A DNA stretch of 64,000 nt from Acidobacteriota bacterium (GTDB taxonomy: Bacteria; Acidobacteriota; Terriglobia; Terriglobales; Acidobacteriaceae), in the NCBI GenBank assembly GCA_016196065.1, contig JACPYL010000010.1, forward strand, positions 248,001-312,000, given 5' to 3'. Below the pieces are notes generated by a model. It searched no databases. It saw only the letters and a program-made list of their open reading frames with translations, and had not been told where the DNA came from. Made by a program: the position numbers and the translations under genes. This document shows, piece after piece, positions 8,352 through 17,364 of this stretch. Positions within the stretch are counted from its first letter, which is position 1. Each line of letters starts with the position of its first letter.

Positions 8352-9100
8352 ACGATCCTCCTGTTCGTGGTCACCTTCACGGCAGGTGGCAGTTCCTGCA
8401 AGTCCGCTAATACCGGTTGATTTTCGCCCCGGGAATAGTTGCGTTCCTGTTTCTGGTCTGGTTGTCCACTTGTGTCGTTGTTGTTCTTGCGGTTCTGGTT
8501 TGGTTTCGCGGGTTCAGCTTCCGCCGGAGTTGTCGACCGTTTGAACTCGCGCACCCTGGATTCGATTTCGTAAACGAAACGAATGTTCTCGTAAAACTTC
8601 ACTACTTTGCCTTGCGTGGTGTAATACGACCGCTTGATGGCGGAAGGCCGCACGTCGATCTTCGCCATGTCAGACGGCTTCACGCCCGCTGCACTCAAGG
8701 CCAGCGAGAATGAAAAGAAAATCATTCCGAACGACATCACGAAGCGCGGCTGCCGAACGAATGTCGACGTCGGCGTGATGATCGAATCCCACCACTGCCG
8801 GACGCGTTCGCCCGTGCTGCGACGTTCTGGCGAGTTGACCAACAAACGCGCACTCGAAATTCCGCTGGTCGACGCCAGAATATTGTGGAGAAGGTGAACC
8901 GGCGGTTCGACTTCTTCGAGCGACTTCAGCAACTGCTGCCCGACCAGAGCGTCAGCGAGGAGAGGTCCGCAAAGCTTGCAGATCCTTCCATGCGCTTCGA
9001 AGCTCTGCTTTTGAGAGCCGCTCAGCTGGCCGTCGAGCGCTTCGCTGAGGAGGGCCTCAAACTGGCTGCACTCGATCCCGTGTTTGGTTTCGCCTGGCAT
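8348..9100 (-). CDS. Anti-sigma factor with zinc-binding (ZAS) domain
   Basis: This 250-residue protein has an N-terminal zinc anti-sigma motif H-GRI-C-KL-C (His37, Cys41, Cys44) with an upstream Cys11 as possible fourth ligand. A single hydrophobic helix is at about 119-139, followed by an outside domain of about 110 residues that is rich in Asn, Gln, Lys and Pro at its end (PNQNRKNNNDTSGQ). The family holds its partner ECF sigma factor at the membrane until a signal releases it. The start overlaps the sigma-factor stop by one base (TGATG), so the two are translated together. The low-complexity tail is odd, and the sensory ligand is unknown. Confidence 0.85.
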   Translation of the reverse strand: MPGETKHGIECSQFEALLSEALDGQLSGSQKQSFEAHGRICKLCGPLLADALVGQQLLKSLEEVEPPVHLLHNILASTSGISSARLLVNSPERRSTGERVRQWWDSIITPTSTFVRQPRFVMSFGMIFFSFSLALSAAGVKPSDMAKIDVRPSAIKRSYYTTQGKVVKFYENIRFVYEIESRVREFKRSTTPAEAEPAKPNQNRKNNNDTSGQPDQKQERNYSRGENQPVLADLQELPPAVKVTTNRRIV

Positions 9101-9699
9101 CAGATCACCTGCCTGTATGTACGTTGAAGTAGGCGTGCAAGTTCCGCTCGCCCCCGATTAATTCTTGACTTCACGGTCCCTTCCGGGACCTTTAAAGCGC
9201 CTGCAATTTCTTTGTAATCCATATCTTGCAGATCCCGCAGGATCACGGCCTCGCGCAGCTCCGGAGACAGCTTCTGGAGGGCCTGGTGGACCGCTTCCTT
9301 CGTTTCCCGGCTTTGGACCTGCTCATGGGCTGATTTCGAGGGGTCCGCAATCTGCGCGGAGAGCGGCTGGGCGTCCTCGTGCTCGGAAGGAGCCGTATCC
9401 AGCGAGTCTGTCATCCGGTCTTGCTTGGTCTTGCGGAAGTGGTCGACCAGCAGGTTGCGGGTTACGGTCGTAACCCAGGTCATGAACGCGCCCTTGCTCG
9501 CGTCATAGGAGCCAAGGGTGCGATACATCTTGATGAATACTTCCTGGGTCAGATCCTGGGCGTCGTCGGAGGTCCCTGCGAAGCGGTAGCAGATGTTGTA
9601 GATGCGCCGGTGGTGGCGCTGAACGATGTCCTCCCAGGCAGCCGAGTCGCCGGCAATGCAGCGACGGACCAGCAATCCGACGACCTGAGCCTCGTCCAC
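9100..9699 (-). CDS. ECF (sigma-70 family group 4) RNA polymerase sigma factor
   Basis: This is a 199-residue protein from GTG 9699. Region 2 (YNICYRFAGTSDDAQDLTQEVF) and the WVTTVTRNLLVDHFRK segment bind core polymerase and the -10 box. Region 4 (LSPELREAVILRDLQDMDYKEIAGAL then EGTVKSRINRGR) binds the -35 box. An upstream in-frame GTG at 9777 would add 26 residues, but GGAG at 9708-9711 has good spacing to 9699, and the putative -10 box is only 7 bases from 9777. It heads the operon with its anti-sigma factor and two membrane/envelope proteins, so it probably runs an envelope response and its own transcription. Confidence 0.92.
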   Translation of the reverse strand: MDEAQVVGLLVRRCIAGDSAAWEDIVQRHHRRIYNICYRFAGTSDDAQDLTQEVFIKMYRTLGSYDASKGAFMTWVTTVTRNLLVDHFRKTKQDRMTDSLDTAPSEHEDAQPLSAQIADPSKSAHEQVQSRETKEAVHQALQKLSPELREAVILRDLQDMDYKEIAGALKVPEGTVKSRINRGRAELARLLQRTYRQVI

Positions 9700-9783
9700 C
9701 CGATACGCTCCGGAACTCCTGGTACGTCCTGTAAACCGCGCGTTGACGCCGAAGGTCGCTGTCTGGCTTAACAACACACTACA

Positions 9784-9811
9784 GGTACGTCTGTACGGAA
9801 CAGGAAGTTCC
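9784..9811 (-). promoter_or_regulatory. ECF-type promoter upstream of the sigma-factor operon
   Basis: On the minus strand GGAACTT (9811-9805) is followed after 15 bases by CGTACC (9789-9784). The GGAAC -35 element and a CGT-containing -10 element are the usual form for ECF sigma factors, which suggests autoregulation. The expected start of transcription, near 9776, leaves a leader of roughly 77 bases before GTG 9699. Confidence 0.55.
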
Positions 9812-9918
9812 CTTGAATCATGAAGCTAGCGATTGTAGCAGTGAGGGCAAGGGATGCGGCAAAGAAAGGGGGCGGCGGAGAAGATCAGTGCAAGAAAATC
9901 GACGTGTGACGCAAGCCT

Positions 9919-9955
9919 AAAAAACCGGAGCGCAAATCCCCTATTCGCGCTCCGG
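9919..9955 (-). terminator. Intrinsic terminator of the VCBS-repeat gene
   Basis: Read on the minus strand, the perfect 9-base stem CCGGAGCGC / GCGCTCCGG with a 13-base loop is followed by six T. It lies about 105 bases past the stop of the VCBS gene and before the sigma-factor operon. Confidence 0.85.
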
Positions 9956-10059
9956 TACCATCAGCCAGGAGACCCGGCTTTGGTGAACTGATGCGGTCAA
10001 GTCGGCGCGGCCCATCGAAAGCTGTTCCGATGGGCCGTGCAGATGGCGAAACTGGTTTT

Positions 10060-12720
10060 CTACTTGCCAGTGCCGTTGAGTTGCACGATCTGCGTACCCA
10101 CTCCGTCCTTGATGGACATGGTCGCGCTTCGCGCCCCCGTGACCGTGGGCAGGAATGTCACCGTGATGGTGCAGTCCCAGCCTGCCTTGCGGCTCGATCC
10201 GCAAGCTGACTTCGCGGTGAAGTTGCCCGGATCGGCGCCCCCAACCGTGACACTGTTGATCGCCAGCGACGTCTTCTGGTTATTGGTGAGAATCACAGCG
10301 TCGGCCTTCTTCGCGCCGACGGTGACCGATCCGTAGTTCACGTTGAGCGGCGAGACGCTGACCGGTTGCGTGCTGTTCAGCATGACGGAAATGAAGCTGG
10401 GGACGTTCGTGTTGACGAGTGCGACGTCCGGCATGCCGTCGCCGTTGAAATCGGCAACAACGGCGCTGGTGGCTGCCCGTCCGGTATAAAAATTCTGGGC
10501 AGTGGTGAACGTGCCGTCGCCATTTCCCTGGAGAATCGCCGGGCCCGCGGGCTGGTTGTTGCCGACGACGTAGGGAATGATTACGTCGAGCTTTCCATCT
10601 CCATTGAGATCGACCACGACCGGGACTTGAGGTGCGCTCATCGATAGACAATTCAGTGTGCCCGGCGTAAACGTCCCGTTGCCATTCCCCTTCAGGAACG
10701 CGTAGCCGAGATTGTTGTTGGTGCAGCCGTTGGCGCCCGTAGTGACGAGCACGTCGGCCTTTCCGTCCTTGTTGAAATCCGCGGCGGCCAGCGTGATTGG
10801 AAAATATGGCGTGGCGGTTTGGATGGGTGCGCCAAATGTCCCATTGCCATTCCCCGGCAGGACGAAGACGTCGCTGACATTGCCCTTGGTCGCCACTGCG
10901 ATGTCCATCTTGTCGTCGCCGTTGAAGTCGGCGAAGGCGACAACGTTAGGGGTTGGATTGATGGAGTGAATGCTGGTGATCAGCGTTCCTGAGTTGTAGG
11001 TGCCGTTGCCTTTATTCAGCAGAACGCTGAACGTGCCGTCTGCATTTTCCGTGACGATGTCCAGTTTGCCATCGCCGTTCAAGTCAGCCAGATGAACGAC
11101 CTCCTCCTGCGTGGTTGCGCCGGTGGAATAGTAGACAGCTTTCTTGAATTTGCCTGTCCCCAATCCAAGCATCACGGCTACGGTGTTGAGTTGGCATCCG
11201 CCGCCGCCGTTTCCGTTGAGCGTCGCAACCAGGTCGGCTTTGCCGTCACCGTTCACGTCGCCGGTGGCAACTGACCAGACGAAATTCGCGGTGCAGGTGC
11301 TGGCGGTCGCGAAGGTTGTCGTTCCGGGCGCGCCATTGGAACTGCCGAGGTTGATCCCGATTTTTCCGGCGGCGCTCCCGGCCAGGGACTGCGCGATATC
11401 CGGCAAACCGTCGCCGTTGAAATCCGCGGTCACGAGGTTGCCGGCTTGATTGATGCCGGTGAAGTTGTAAAGCTGGCTGGTCTGGAAACTGCCATCGCCG
11501 CGGCCGAGCGACACCGTGATCGTATCGAGGCCGTTGCTCTCCAGCAGATCGAGCGTGCCGTCGCCGTTGAAATCGCCCATCGCGACGAGAAAATTGCTGC
11601 AATCGTTGCAGGCTTGTAGCGGGTAAGCGGGTCCGGCGGTGAACTTGCCTTTGGCTTTGCCGAAAAACGTGAACACGTTGCCAAATCCATCGGGAACAAT
11701 GATGTCGAGTTTCTTGTCGTTGTTGATGTCCGCCAGCACAATGTTGTTGGTGGGGTTGAGACTCACGGTACCGAGCGTTCCATTGACTGCGAACGTACCG
11801 CTCCCCTGATTGAGATAGACAATGGCACTGACACTACTGCCCGTGATGACCACATCTGGTTTCTTGTCGCCGTTCACGTCGCCGATGGCGATGTCGTTGG
11901 CGGCAAAGACACCTGCGATTCCAACAGGATAGTAGGTAGGTGTTCCAAATGTGCCGTTGCCGTTGTTCAGTAGAATGGTCATCCCGCCACCCGTGGTGGC
12001 GTTTGTATTGAGAGCGAGATCAGGTTTGTTATCGCCATTCAGATCGCCGACCGCCAGTCCGCCACAGTTGATGATGCTGCCGCCGCAAACTGCGGTGTAG
12101 GCCACGGGCGGCTGAAGGCTGCCATCGCCTTTGCCCAGAAAAACAAACACGCCGTTCTCCGGAGTCATCGCGACGAGATCGAGCTTGCCGTCGCCGTTTA
12201 CGTCGCTGGCCACAATGCTGTTCGGTCCTGGATTGAACGTGCTGCTGGCGGGCGCCGAATACGTCGCACTGAACGTTAGGCTGCCGGCGCCATTCCCCAG
12301 AAAAATATGAACCTCTGAGTTGGCGCTAATTTCACTGACCGCCCACACGGCTACGTCGAGCTGGTGGTCACCGTTAAAGTCGCCTACTGCGATCGCCTCG
12401 GGAAAAATATTGGGTGCCGCGATGTTGAGAGTGATCGGCGTTTGGAACGTGCCGTCCCCTTTCCCCAACATCACGTTGAGATTGGAACCGGTATCGAGGT
12501 TGACCACATCTAGCTTGCCGTCGCCGTTGAAGTCTCCGGTGGCGACCGCGATGGTTGAGGGGCAACAATTCGGCGTCGCAGCGAAAGTTGTGGGCGACGG
12601 GAATGCGATGGGAAGAGTTTGTGCCTGCGCCAGAACTCCGGCGCACATCACGATAGCAGCGATGCTGATTGTCCTGGTCAGCACGCGCAAATACTTGGTC
12701 TGCAGATCATTCGAAGTCAT
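10060..12720 (-). CDS. Secreted VCBS/FG-GAP repeat protein
   Basis: This 886-residue protein has a signal peptide (hydrophobic residues 16-32, cleavage likely after AQA). About a dozen repeats of 55-65 residues follow, each with a calcium-binding loop of the DFNGDGKLD type (first at about 67-75, also DLNGDNKPD, DVNGDGKAD, DFNKDGKAD). These build a seven-bladed or longer beta-propeller like integrin alpha chains. The last 110 residues form a separate Ig-like 'choice-of-anchor' domain (SVSPLNVNYGSVTVGAKK, then CTITVTFLPTVTG). It is probably an extracellular adhesion or carbohydrate-binding protein; no catalytic motif is seen. It is transcribed alone and ends at the terminator at 9919-9955. Confidence 0.88.
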   Translation of the reverse strand: MTSNDLQTKYLRVLTRTISIAAIVMCAGVLAQAQTLPIAFPSPTTFAATPNCCPSTIAVATGDFNGDGKLDVVNLDTGSNLNVMLGKGDGTFQTPITLNIAAPNIFPEAIAVGDFNGDHQLDVAVWAVSEISANSEVHIFLGNGAGSLTFSATYSAPASSTFNPGPNSIVASDVNGDGKLDLVAMTPENGVFVFLGKGDGSLQPPVAYTAVCGGSIINCGGLAVGDLNGDNKPDLALNTNATTGGGMTILLNNGNGTFGTPTYYPVGIAGVFAANDIAIGDVNGDKKPDVVITGSSVSAIVYLNQGSGTFAVNGTLGTVSLNPTNNIVLADINNDKKLDIIVPDGFGNVFTFFGKAKGKFTAGPAYPLQACNDCSNFLVAMGDFNGDGTLDLLESNGLDTITVSLGRGDGSFQTSQLYNFTGINQAGNLVTADFNGDGLPDIAQSLAGSAAGKIGINLGSSNGAPGTTTFATASTCTANFVWSVATGDVNGDGKADLVATLNGNGGGGCQLNTVAVMLGLGTGKFKKAVYYSTGATTQEEVVHLADLNGDGKLDIVTENADGTFSVLLNKGNGTYNSGTLITSIHSINPTPNVVAFADFNGDDKMDIAVATKGNVSDVFVLPGNGNGTFGAPIQTATPYFPITLAAADFNKDGKADVLVTTGANGCTNNNLGYAFLKGNGNGTFTPGTLNCLSMSAPQVPVVVDLNGDGKLDVIIPYVVGNNQPAGPAILQGNGDGTFTTAQNFYTGRAATSAVVADFNGDGMPDVALVNTNVPSFISVMLNSTQPVSVSPLNVNYGSVTVGAKKADAVILTNNQKTSLAINSVTVGGADPGNFTAKSACGSSRKAGWDCTITVTFLPTVTGARSATMSIKDGVGTQIVQLNGTGK

Positions 12721-12994
12721 TTCTTGTTGTCTCCTGGGATTGGCTGCATTGCAGATCGTTGTTCAAGGGGGACCTGCGTCCAAATCTGCGGAGACTTTCA
12801 CTTGTCCCGGTGCGCCCGGTCAATGGGCGGAGGATAGCGGCAAGTTGGCATGTGTATAGCGGGATAAGCCACGTCCTCGCAGTGAGTTAACCGAACTTAT
12901 TAACTGAAAAATGGATCGCCATAGCACCTGACAAAAGCTCATTTACGGTGATAACCCCTGTGTTAAACTTCCGTCTCCCCCTCTATCTAGCTTT

Positions 12995-14869
12995 ATGGGT
13001 TCTCTACAGGTCCCTCCAGTTCTCGTTCGCTTCGGTGTGTTTGAAGCCGACCTCCGCGCCGGAGAGCTGCGGAGGAACGGCGTCCGGGTAAGGCTGCAAG
13101 ACCTGCCTTTTCGAGTTCTAACCCTGCTGGTGAGCCGTCCCGGTGAAGTGATTACGCGCGAGGAGTTCCGTCAGGCACTCTGGCCGCCCGATGTCTTTGT
13201 GGACTTTGAGCAAAGCATCAGCAGCGCGGTCATGCGGCTGCGCGACGCACTCAACGACTCGGCCGACAATCCGATTTTCATTCAGACCATCGAACGCCGC
13301 GGCTACCGCTGGATTGGCCCCATACAAAGCCACACCATGGACCCGGTCGTGCCGGATCAGGCACCACCGGCGGCGCAGATGAAAGAGAGTCTCAATTCTG
13401 TCGCACGCGATGCGATGGGATCGACGCCGCCCGCCCAGCAAAGCAACACCAAAACGCGCCGGCGTCTGATAGCGGCTGCAATCCTCGCCCTATTAGTCGT
13501 GGCCGGATTCCTGCTGTGGCGGTGGCAGCGCCCAGCTCCGATTTCGTCGATCGCTGTGTTGCCCTTCGACAACCTCAGCGCTCCATCATTCAACGACGCT
13601 TTCAGCGACGGATTGACCGACGAAATCGCTGCCTCCGTTTCGCATCTGGACGGCGTCCGCGTGGCCGGGCGCCGCTCCGCCTATGTGTTCAAAGGCAAGC
13701 ATGACGATCTGCGCGAGATTGGTTCCCGCTTAAATGTTGAAGCTGTAGTGGAAGGCAGTGTCCAGCGCGCCGCCGATCGCACGCATGTCACCGTGGAACT
13801 GAATCGTACGCGCGATGGATTCACGATCTGGAGCCAAACCTACGACGGCACCACCAGCGACTGGATGCAGATCGAATCGCAAATTGCCGGCTCGATTGCA
13901 CGGGCGCTGGCGCGGAAGATTTCTCCGACCACCCCGGCGTCTCACGACCCCGAAGCACACGCTTTGTACCTGGAGGCGCGCTATCAGTGGAATCAGCGAA
14001 ACTATCCCGCCGAACTCAAGAGCGTGGACCTGCTGCAGCAAGCGATCGCGCGCGATCCGAACTACGCGCTGGCTTGGGCAGGACTCGCCGATTCTCTGAT
14101 TGCCATCGGGGATGTGGAAGAGGTTGATCCCGCCGCCTATTTACCGCGCGCCCGCGATGCGGCCCTCAAGGCTCTGCAACTGGATTCATCGCTCGCCGAA
14201 CCGCACGCCGCGCTGGGGATGGTTGCCGCCCATTACGACTACGACTGGCCCACCGCTGAGCGCGAATACAAGAAGGCGTTTGAGTTGAATCCCAACTACG
14301 CCAGCGCGCACCAGTACTACGCTCTGGGCCTGATGGCTCATGGCCGCTTTGCCGAAGCCGAAGCGCAGCTCGATACGGCCCGCCGCCTCGATCCGCTGGC
14401 GCTCATTGTGGACGTCGATCTCGCTCTGCTGCGCAAGTTCCAACGCAATTTCGATGCCGTGATTGACGTTTCGAAAAGCATCCTGCAACGCGATCCCAAC
14501 TACCATCTCGGCTACAGCATGCTGACCACGGGATATCTCTGCGAACGCCGCTGGGATGACTGGCGTGCAGCCGACGCGAAAGTTCCCCAGGGAGAGTTCC
14601 TGCGCGCCATAGCGAATGGACACCGCGATGAAATCGATCGTGCCTTTCGCAAGTTGACCGACGAAGCCAAGGCCGGCGGTCGTCGGCCTTATGATGTTGG
14701 GCACTACGGACTGATGAAGGGAGACCGGTCCATGGCTCTCGACTGGCTGGAAAAGTCGTACCAGCACCACGACTACTGGATGCTGTTCATCAACGTCGAT
14801 CCAGAGTATGACCCGATCCGATCCGAGCCGCGCTTCCAGGCGATCTTGCACCGTCTTGGGGTTGGTTAG
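12995..14869 (+). CDS. Membrane-anchored winged-helix regulator with FlgO-like and TPR domains
   Basis: This 624-residue protein carries an OmpR/CadC-type winged helix at residues about 10-108 (GEVITREEFRQALWP, then IQTIERRGYRWIG). A linker leads to one transmembrane helix at 156-177 (LIAAAILALLVVAGFLLW). An outside domain at about 183-295 (SSIAVLPFDNLSA, then GRRSAYVFKGK) resembles the FlgO/TolB-N-like module of adenylate-cyclase-type TPR proteins, and TPR repeats follow to the end. The plan is that of CadC-like one-component sensors, which bind DNA while tethered in the membrane. Such genes are greatly expanded in Acidobacteriota. The signal and targets are unknown. It is divergent from the VCBS gene with about 275 bases between. 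Confidence 0.85.
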   Translation: MGSLQVPPVLVRFGVFEADLRAGELRRNGVRVRLQDLPFRVLTLLVSRPGEVITREEFRQALWPPDVFVDFEQSISSAVMRLRDALNDSADNPIFIQTIERRGYRWIGPIQSHTMDPVVPDQAPPAAQMKESLNSVARDAMGSTPPAQQSNTKTRRRLIAAAILALLVVAGFLLWRWQRPAPISSIAVLPFDNLSAPSFNDAFSDGLTDEIAASVSHLDGVRVAGRRSAYVFKGKHDDLREIGSRLNVEAVVEGSVQRAADRTHVTVELNRTRDGFTIWSQTYDGTTSDWMQIESQIAGSIARALARKISPTTPASHDPEAHALYLEARYQWNQRNYPAELKSVDLLQQAIARDPNYALAWAGLADSLIAIGDVEEVDPAAYLPRARDAALKALQLDSSLAEPHAALGMVAAHYDYDWPTAEREYKKAFELNPNYASAHQYYALGLMAHGRFAEAEAQLDTARRLDPLALIVDVDLALLRKFQRNFDAVIDVSKSILQRDPNYHLGYSMLTTGYLCERRWDDWRAADAKVPQGEFLRAIANGHRDEIDRAFRKLTDEAKAGGRRPYDVGHYGLMKGDRSMALDWLEKSYQHHDYWMLFINVDPEYDPIRSEPRFQAILHRLGVG

Positions 14870-14880
14870 CCGGGACAGCG

Positions 14881-15915
14881 CTACATAAACCTCACTTTTA
14901 CATCCGGCCCTTTATCCAGGTGGATGCTTTCAATGAAACGCACCTTGCCCGTCTTCAGAGTCAAAATGACCGACGATGTGCGTTCGCCTTCGCCAAAGAA
15001 ACGAACGCCTTTCAGAAGCGCGCCTTCGGTTACTCCAGTTGCGGCGAAGATCAATTGTTTGCCAGGAGCAAGATCTTCCGCTTCGTAGATGCGATTTTTG
15101 TCTTTGATCCCCATCTTGGTGATGCGTTCCTCAAGTTCGGGCTTGTTGATGACGAGCCGTCCCTGCATGTAACCGTTCAGGCAGCGGATCGCGGCTGCCG
15201 TGATCACGCCTTCAGGAGCGCCGCCTGATCCCATCACCGCGTGCACACCCGTTCCGATGACAGCGGCCGCGATCCCGGCCGACAAGTCGCCATCGCCGAT
15301 CAGCTTGATGCGTGCCCCGGCTTTGCGAATGTCTGCAATGAGCTTTTCATGGCGTGGACGGTCGAGCACCATGATCACCAGGTCATCGACCCCGCGATGC
15401 AGGCGCCGAGCGATATTCTTCAGGTTGTCACCCACCGGAGCATCGAGTTCGATTGCATTCTTGCAGGACGGGCCGACCACAATCTTTTCCATGTAACAAT
15501 CAGGCGCGTGCAGCAGGCCGCCTTTTTCGGAGGCGGCGAGAACGGTGATGGATCCGGGTGCACCAGTGGCGCACAGATTGGTTCCTTCCAGGGGATCGAC
15601 TGCAATATCGACATCGGGGACGTCGCGTCCGTCGGGAAACTTGCCGCCCACTTGTTCGCCGATGTAGAGCATGGGCGCTTCATCGCGCTCGCCTTCACCG
15701 ATCACAATGGTGCCGCGCATCGGAATCGTATCCATGACCTTGCGCATGGTCTCGGTGGCGACTTGATCGCTGAGCGGGCGGTCTCCCTGGCCCATGGTGC
15801 GCGCCGAAGCAATCGCGGCGTTTTCCACCACGCGCAGAAATTCCAGCGCCAGATCGCTCTCCATGTTCTCCCCGAAACTCTTCGGGTGCATTACAGAACG
15901 ATTTTCACTTGCCAT
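14881..15915 (-). CDS. glpX: Fructose-1,6-bisphosphatase class II (GlpX)
   Basis: GlpX hydrolyses fructose 1,6-bisphosphate to fructose 6-phosphate in gluconeogenesis (some homologues also act on sedoheptulose 1,7-bisphosphate) with divalent metal. The sequence has the metal/phosphate motifs [12 protein letters not shown] and DPLEGTNL, and further on [12 protein letters not shown], and [15 protein letters not shown]. Length is 344 residues from the ATG at 15915, chosen over one ten codons upstream because GGAGG at 15921-15925 is ideally spaced to it. It stands alone and converges with the winged-helix gene; only 11 bases separate their stops. Confidence 0.95.
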   Translation of the reverse strand: MASENRSVMHPKSFGENMESDLALEFLRVVENAAIASARTMGQGDRPLSDQVATETMRKVMDTIPMRGTIVIGEGERDEAPMLYIGEQVGGKFPDGRDVPDVDIAVDPLEGTNLCATGAPGSITVLAASEKGGLLHAPDCYMEKIVVGPSCKNAIELDAPVGDNLKNIARRLHRGVDDLVIMVLDRPRHEKLIADIRKAGARIKLIGDGDLSAGIAAAVIGTGVHAVMGSGGAPEGVITAAAIRCLNGYMQGRLVINKPELEERITKMGIKDKNRIYEAEDLAPGKQLIFAATGVTEGALLKGVRFFGEGERTSSVILTLKTGKVRFIESIHLDKGPDVKVRFM

Positions 15916-16190
15916 GACTACCTCCGAATAAAACTGCGATTCCATGAGGCCTGAGACTGCGGCTCCCGACTATAAACCAACCCGGCGAAACCGGGAAGGA
16001 GAGGGAGCATGCTTGATTACTCCTGAGAATTGATCGCCGAAGATTCGCGGTGCGGGCCAACACAACTTCTTGTGCTTGTTCTATTCGGAAATATTTTGAA
16101 CGCAGCGCTCACGGATGCTCCCGTTCTTTTCGCTGGCTCGTCTCAATGCGAACGACTGCACGTGCAGCAGCCGTCGTCTTGGAACGAAAC

Positions 16191-16264
16191 GTTCGCAACA
16201 GAGCTTGCGGGCGTTGTTTGCAAACACGCTCACCAGCACTGTTCGGGAGCGCTGTTCGCAAACA
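16191..16264. promoter_or_regulatory. Three iterated GTTYGCAAACA-like sites
   Basis: The 360 bases between glpX and the next gene hold GTTCGCAACA at 16191, GTTTGCAAACA at 16216 and GTTCGCAAACA at 16254. The middle copy is embedded in a near-palindrome (GCGTTGTTTGCAAACACGC, 16211-16229), and the last directly precedes and overlaps the ribosome site of the gene at 16276. They look like operator sites for a repressor, which is not identified. The remainder of the gap shows no gene. Confidence 0.42.
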
Positions 16265-16275
16265 AGGAGTGTCCT

Positions 16276-16821
16276 ATGTTGGCGTGGCAGCGGACGACTT
16301 GGTTGTTGCTTCTGACGAGTTCCCTGGTGCGAGCGCAGTTGGCGATCGAGAATCCTAAGCATCTCAATGTGCCGGAGTCGCAAGCCCATGCTCTGTTTGT
16401 GACCACCACCCGGGTGATGGAAAAAGAGTTCAACGCTCCCGGAGCGCTCGAAAACAAATTCCATATGAAGCTCGTGATCGGAGAGAAACCCGAACGCTTC
16501 ACCATCGATGATGTTGCCGGGAATGGAACGCTCTATCTGGAGCGCTGGAACGAATTCAAGTTCACCACCGTGACGATGCGGCTGGCGATCCAGCAACTTC
16601 TGGTTCCGGAACGCCAGCAGAGGATGCTGGACGTGATTGTCCGCCGCGCCCATGAAATCGCTCCCGTGTCGGCGTCCGAACTCCACGACGAAAAAATCAT
16701 GCTGCCGCAGCCGCCGGCGCAGGGCGGCTGCCTGGGACAAATGACAAATGCAGCAGTTGCCGGGATACCCTGTAAACCCGGGCAGGGTTTTCCCCAAAAC
16801 GGTCCCATGAGGTTACGCTGA
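16276..16821 (+). CDS. Secreted hypothetical protein
   Basis: This 181-residue protein has a signal peptide of about 18 residues (MLAWQRTTWLLLLTSSLVRA). The mature part is mixed alpha/beta with a peptidase-like arrangement of no clear family (VMEKEFNAPGALENKFHMKL, ending GGCLGQ and a Pro/Gly-rich tail). I do not recognise it. The ATG at 16276 is chosen because AAGGAG (16264-16269) precedes it and a signal peptide follows; a longer frame from 16030 is not protein-like in its first 80 residues. The gene at 16846 follows after 24 bases and may share the transcript. The GTTYGCAAACA sites upstream suggest regulated expression. Confidence 0.66.
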   Translation: MLAWQRTTWLLLLTSSLVRAQLAIENPKHLNVPESQAHALFVTTTRVMEKEFNAPGALENKFHMKLVIGEKPERFTIDDVAGNGTLYLERWNEFKFTTVTMRLAIQQLLVPERQQRMLDVIVRRAHEIAPVSASELHDEKIMLPQPPAQGGCLGQMTNAAVAGIPCKPGQGFPQNGPMRLR

Positions 16822-16845
16822 CGGCGGCTCTGCTAATCTTTCTGG

Positions 16846-17241
16846 ATGCCTGACCGCACCGAGCCCACTTATATTTTTTCCGACCAGCAGGTCGCCGAAA
16901 AGAGCGCGATCGCGCGCAAGTTCCTCGACATCCGCACCCACTTGAATGAGCACGTCGACAAGGCGGACAACTTTCTCGTCAAACGCTTTTACAACCTCGA
17001 TCACAATACCTATCTGGAAGGCGCGCTGTCGGCGAAGAGCAAGGAGTTGATGGGACTAGCGGCCTCAGCGGTCCTGCGCTGCGACGACTGCATCAGCTAC
17101 CACATCATCCAGTCGTATCGGCTGGGCGCGACGCGCGCGGAACAGGAAGAAACCATCAACGTGGCACTGGTGGTCGGCGGCAGCATCGTGGTCCCGCATC
17201 TGCGGAGGGCGTATGAACTGTTGTCGGAGTTGTACGTTTAG
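16846..17241 (+). CDS. Carboxymuconolactone decarboxylase/AhpD-family protein
   Basis: This 131-residue protein carries the AhpD-like redox motif Cys-Asp-Asp-Cys-x3-His in CDDCISYH, at about residues 79-86, with an upstream helical region and a C-terminal helix. The family includes gamma-carboxymuconolactone decarboxylases and alkylhydroperoxidase-like thiol enzymes; the CxxC-x3-H form points to the peroxidase-like branch. No catabolic operon surrounds it, so a protocatechuate role is unlikely. It lies 24 bases after the secreted hypothetical gene on the same strand. Confidence 0.85.
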   Translation: MPDRTEPTYIFSDQQVAEKSAIARKFLDIRTHLNEHVDKADNFLVKRFYNLDHNTYLEGALSAKSKELMGLAASAVLRCDDCISYHIIQSYRLGATRAEQEETINVALVVGGSIVVPHLRRAYELLSELYV

Positions 17242-17250
17242 AACATGTGG

Positions 17251-17270
17251 GGCGGGCGCCCCCGCCCGCC
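17251..17270. repeat. GC-rich palindrome
   Basis: GGCGGGCG and CGCCCGCC arms of 8 bases around CCCC, 9 bases after the preceding stop. There is no T tract, so it is either a dispersed repeat or a weak transcription end. Confidence 0.5.
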
Positions 17271-17364
17271 TGCATGCAGCGGAAATGCTGCGGCCCCTGA
17301 CCAAACTCATTCAGCTAGTCTGTTCCGCCCTGGATAACTGTGTTTCTGCTCGCCGATGGCTCCG

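Noticed and set aside
16030-16275. Longer start for the secreted hypothetical protein
   Set aside because: The first 80 residues lack a signal peptide and are of low quality; the ATG at 16276 has a ribosome site and a signal peptide.
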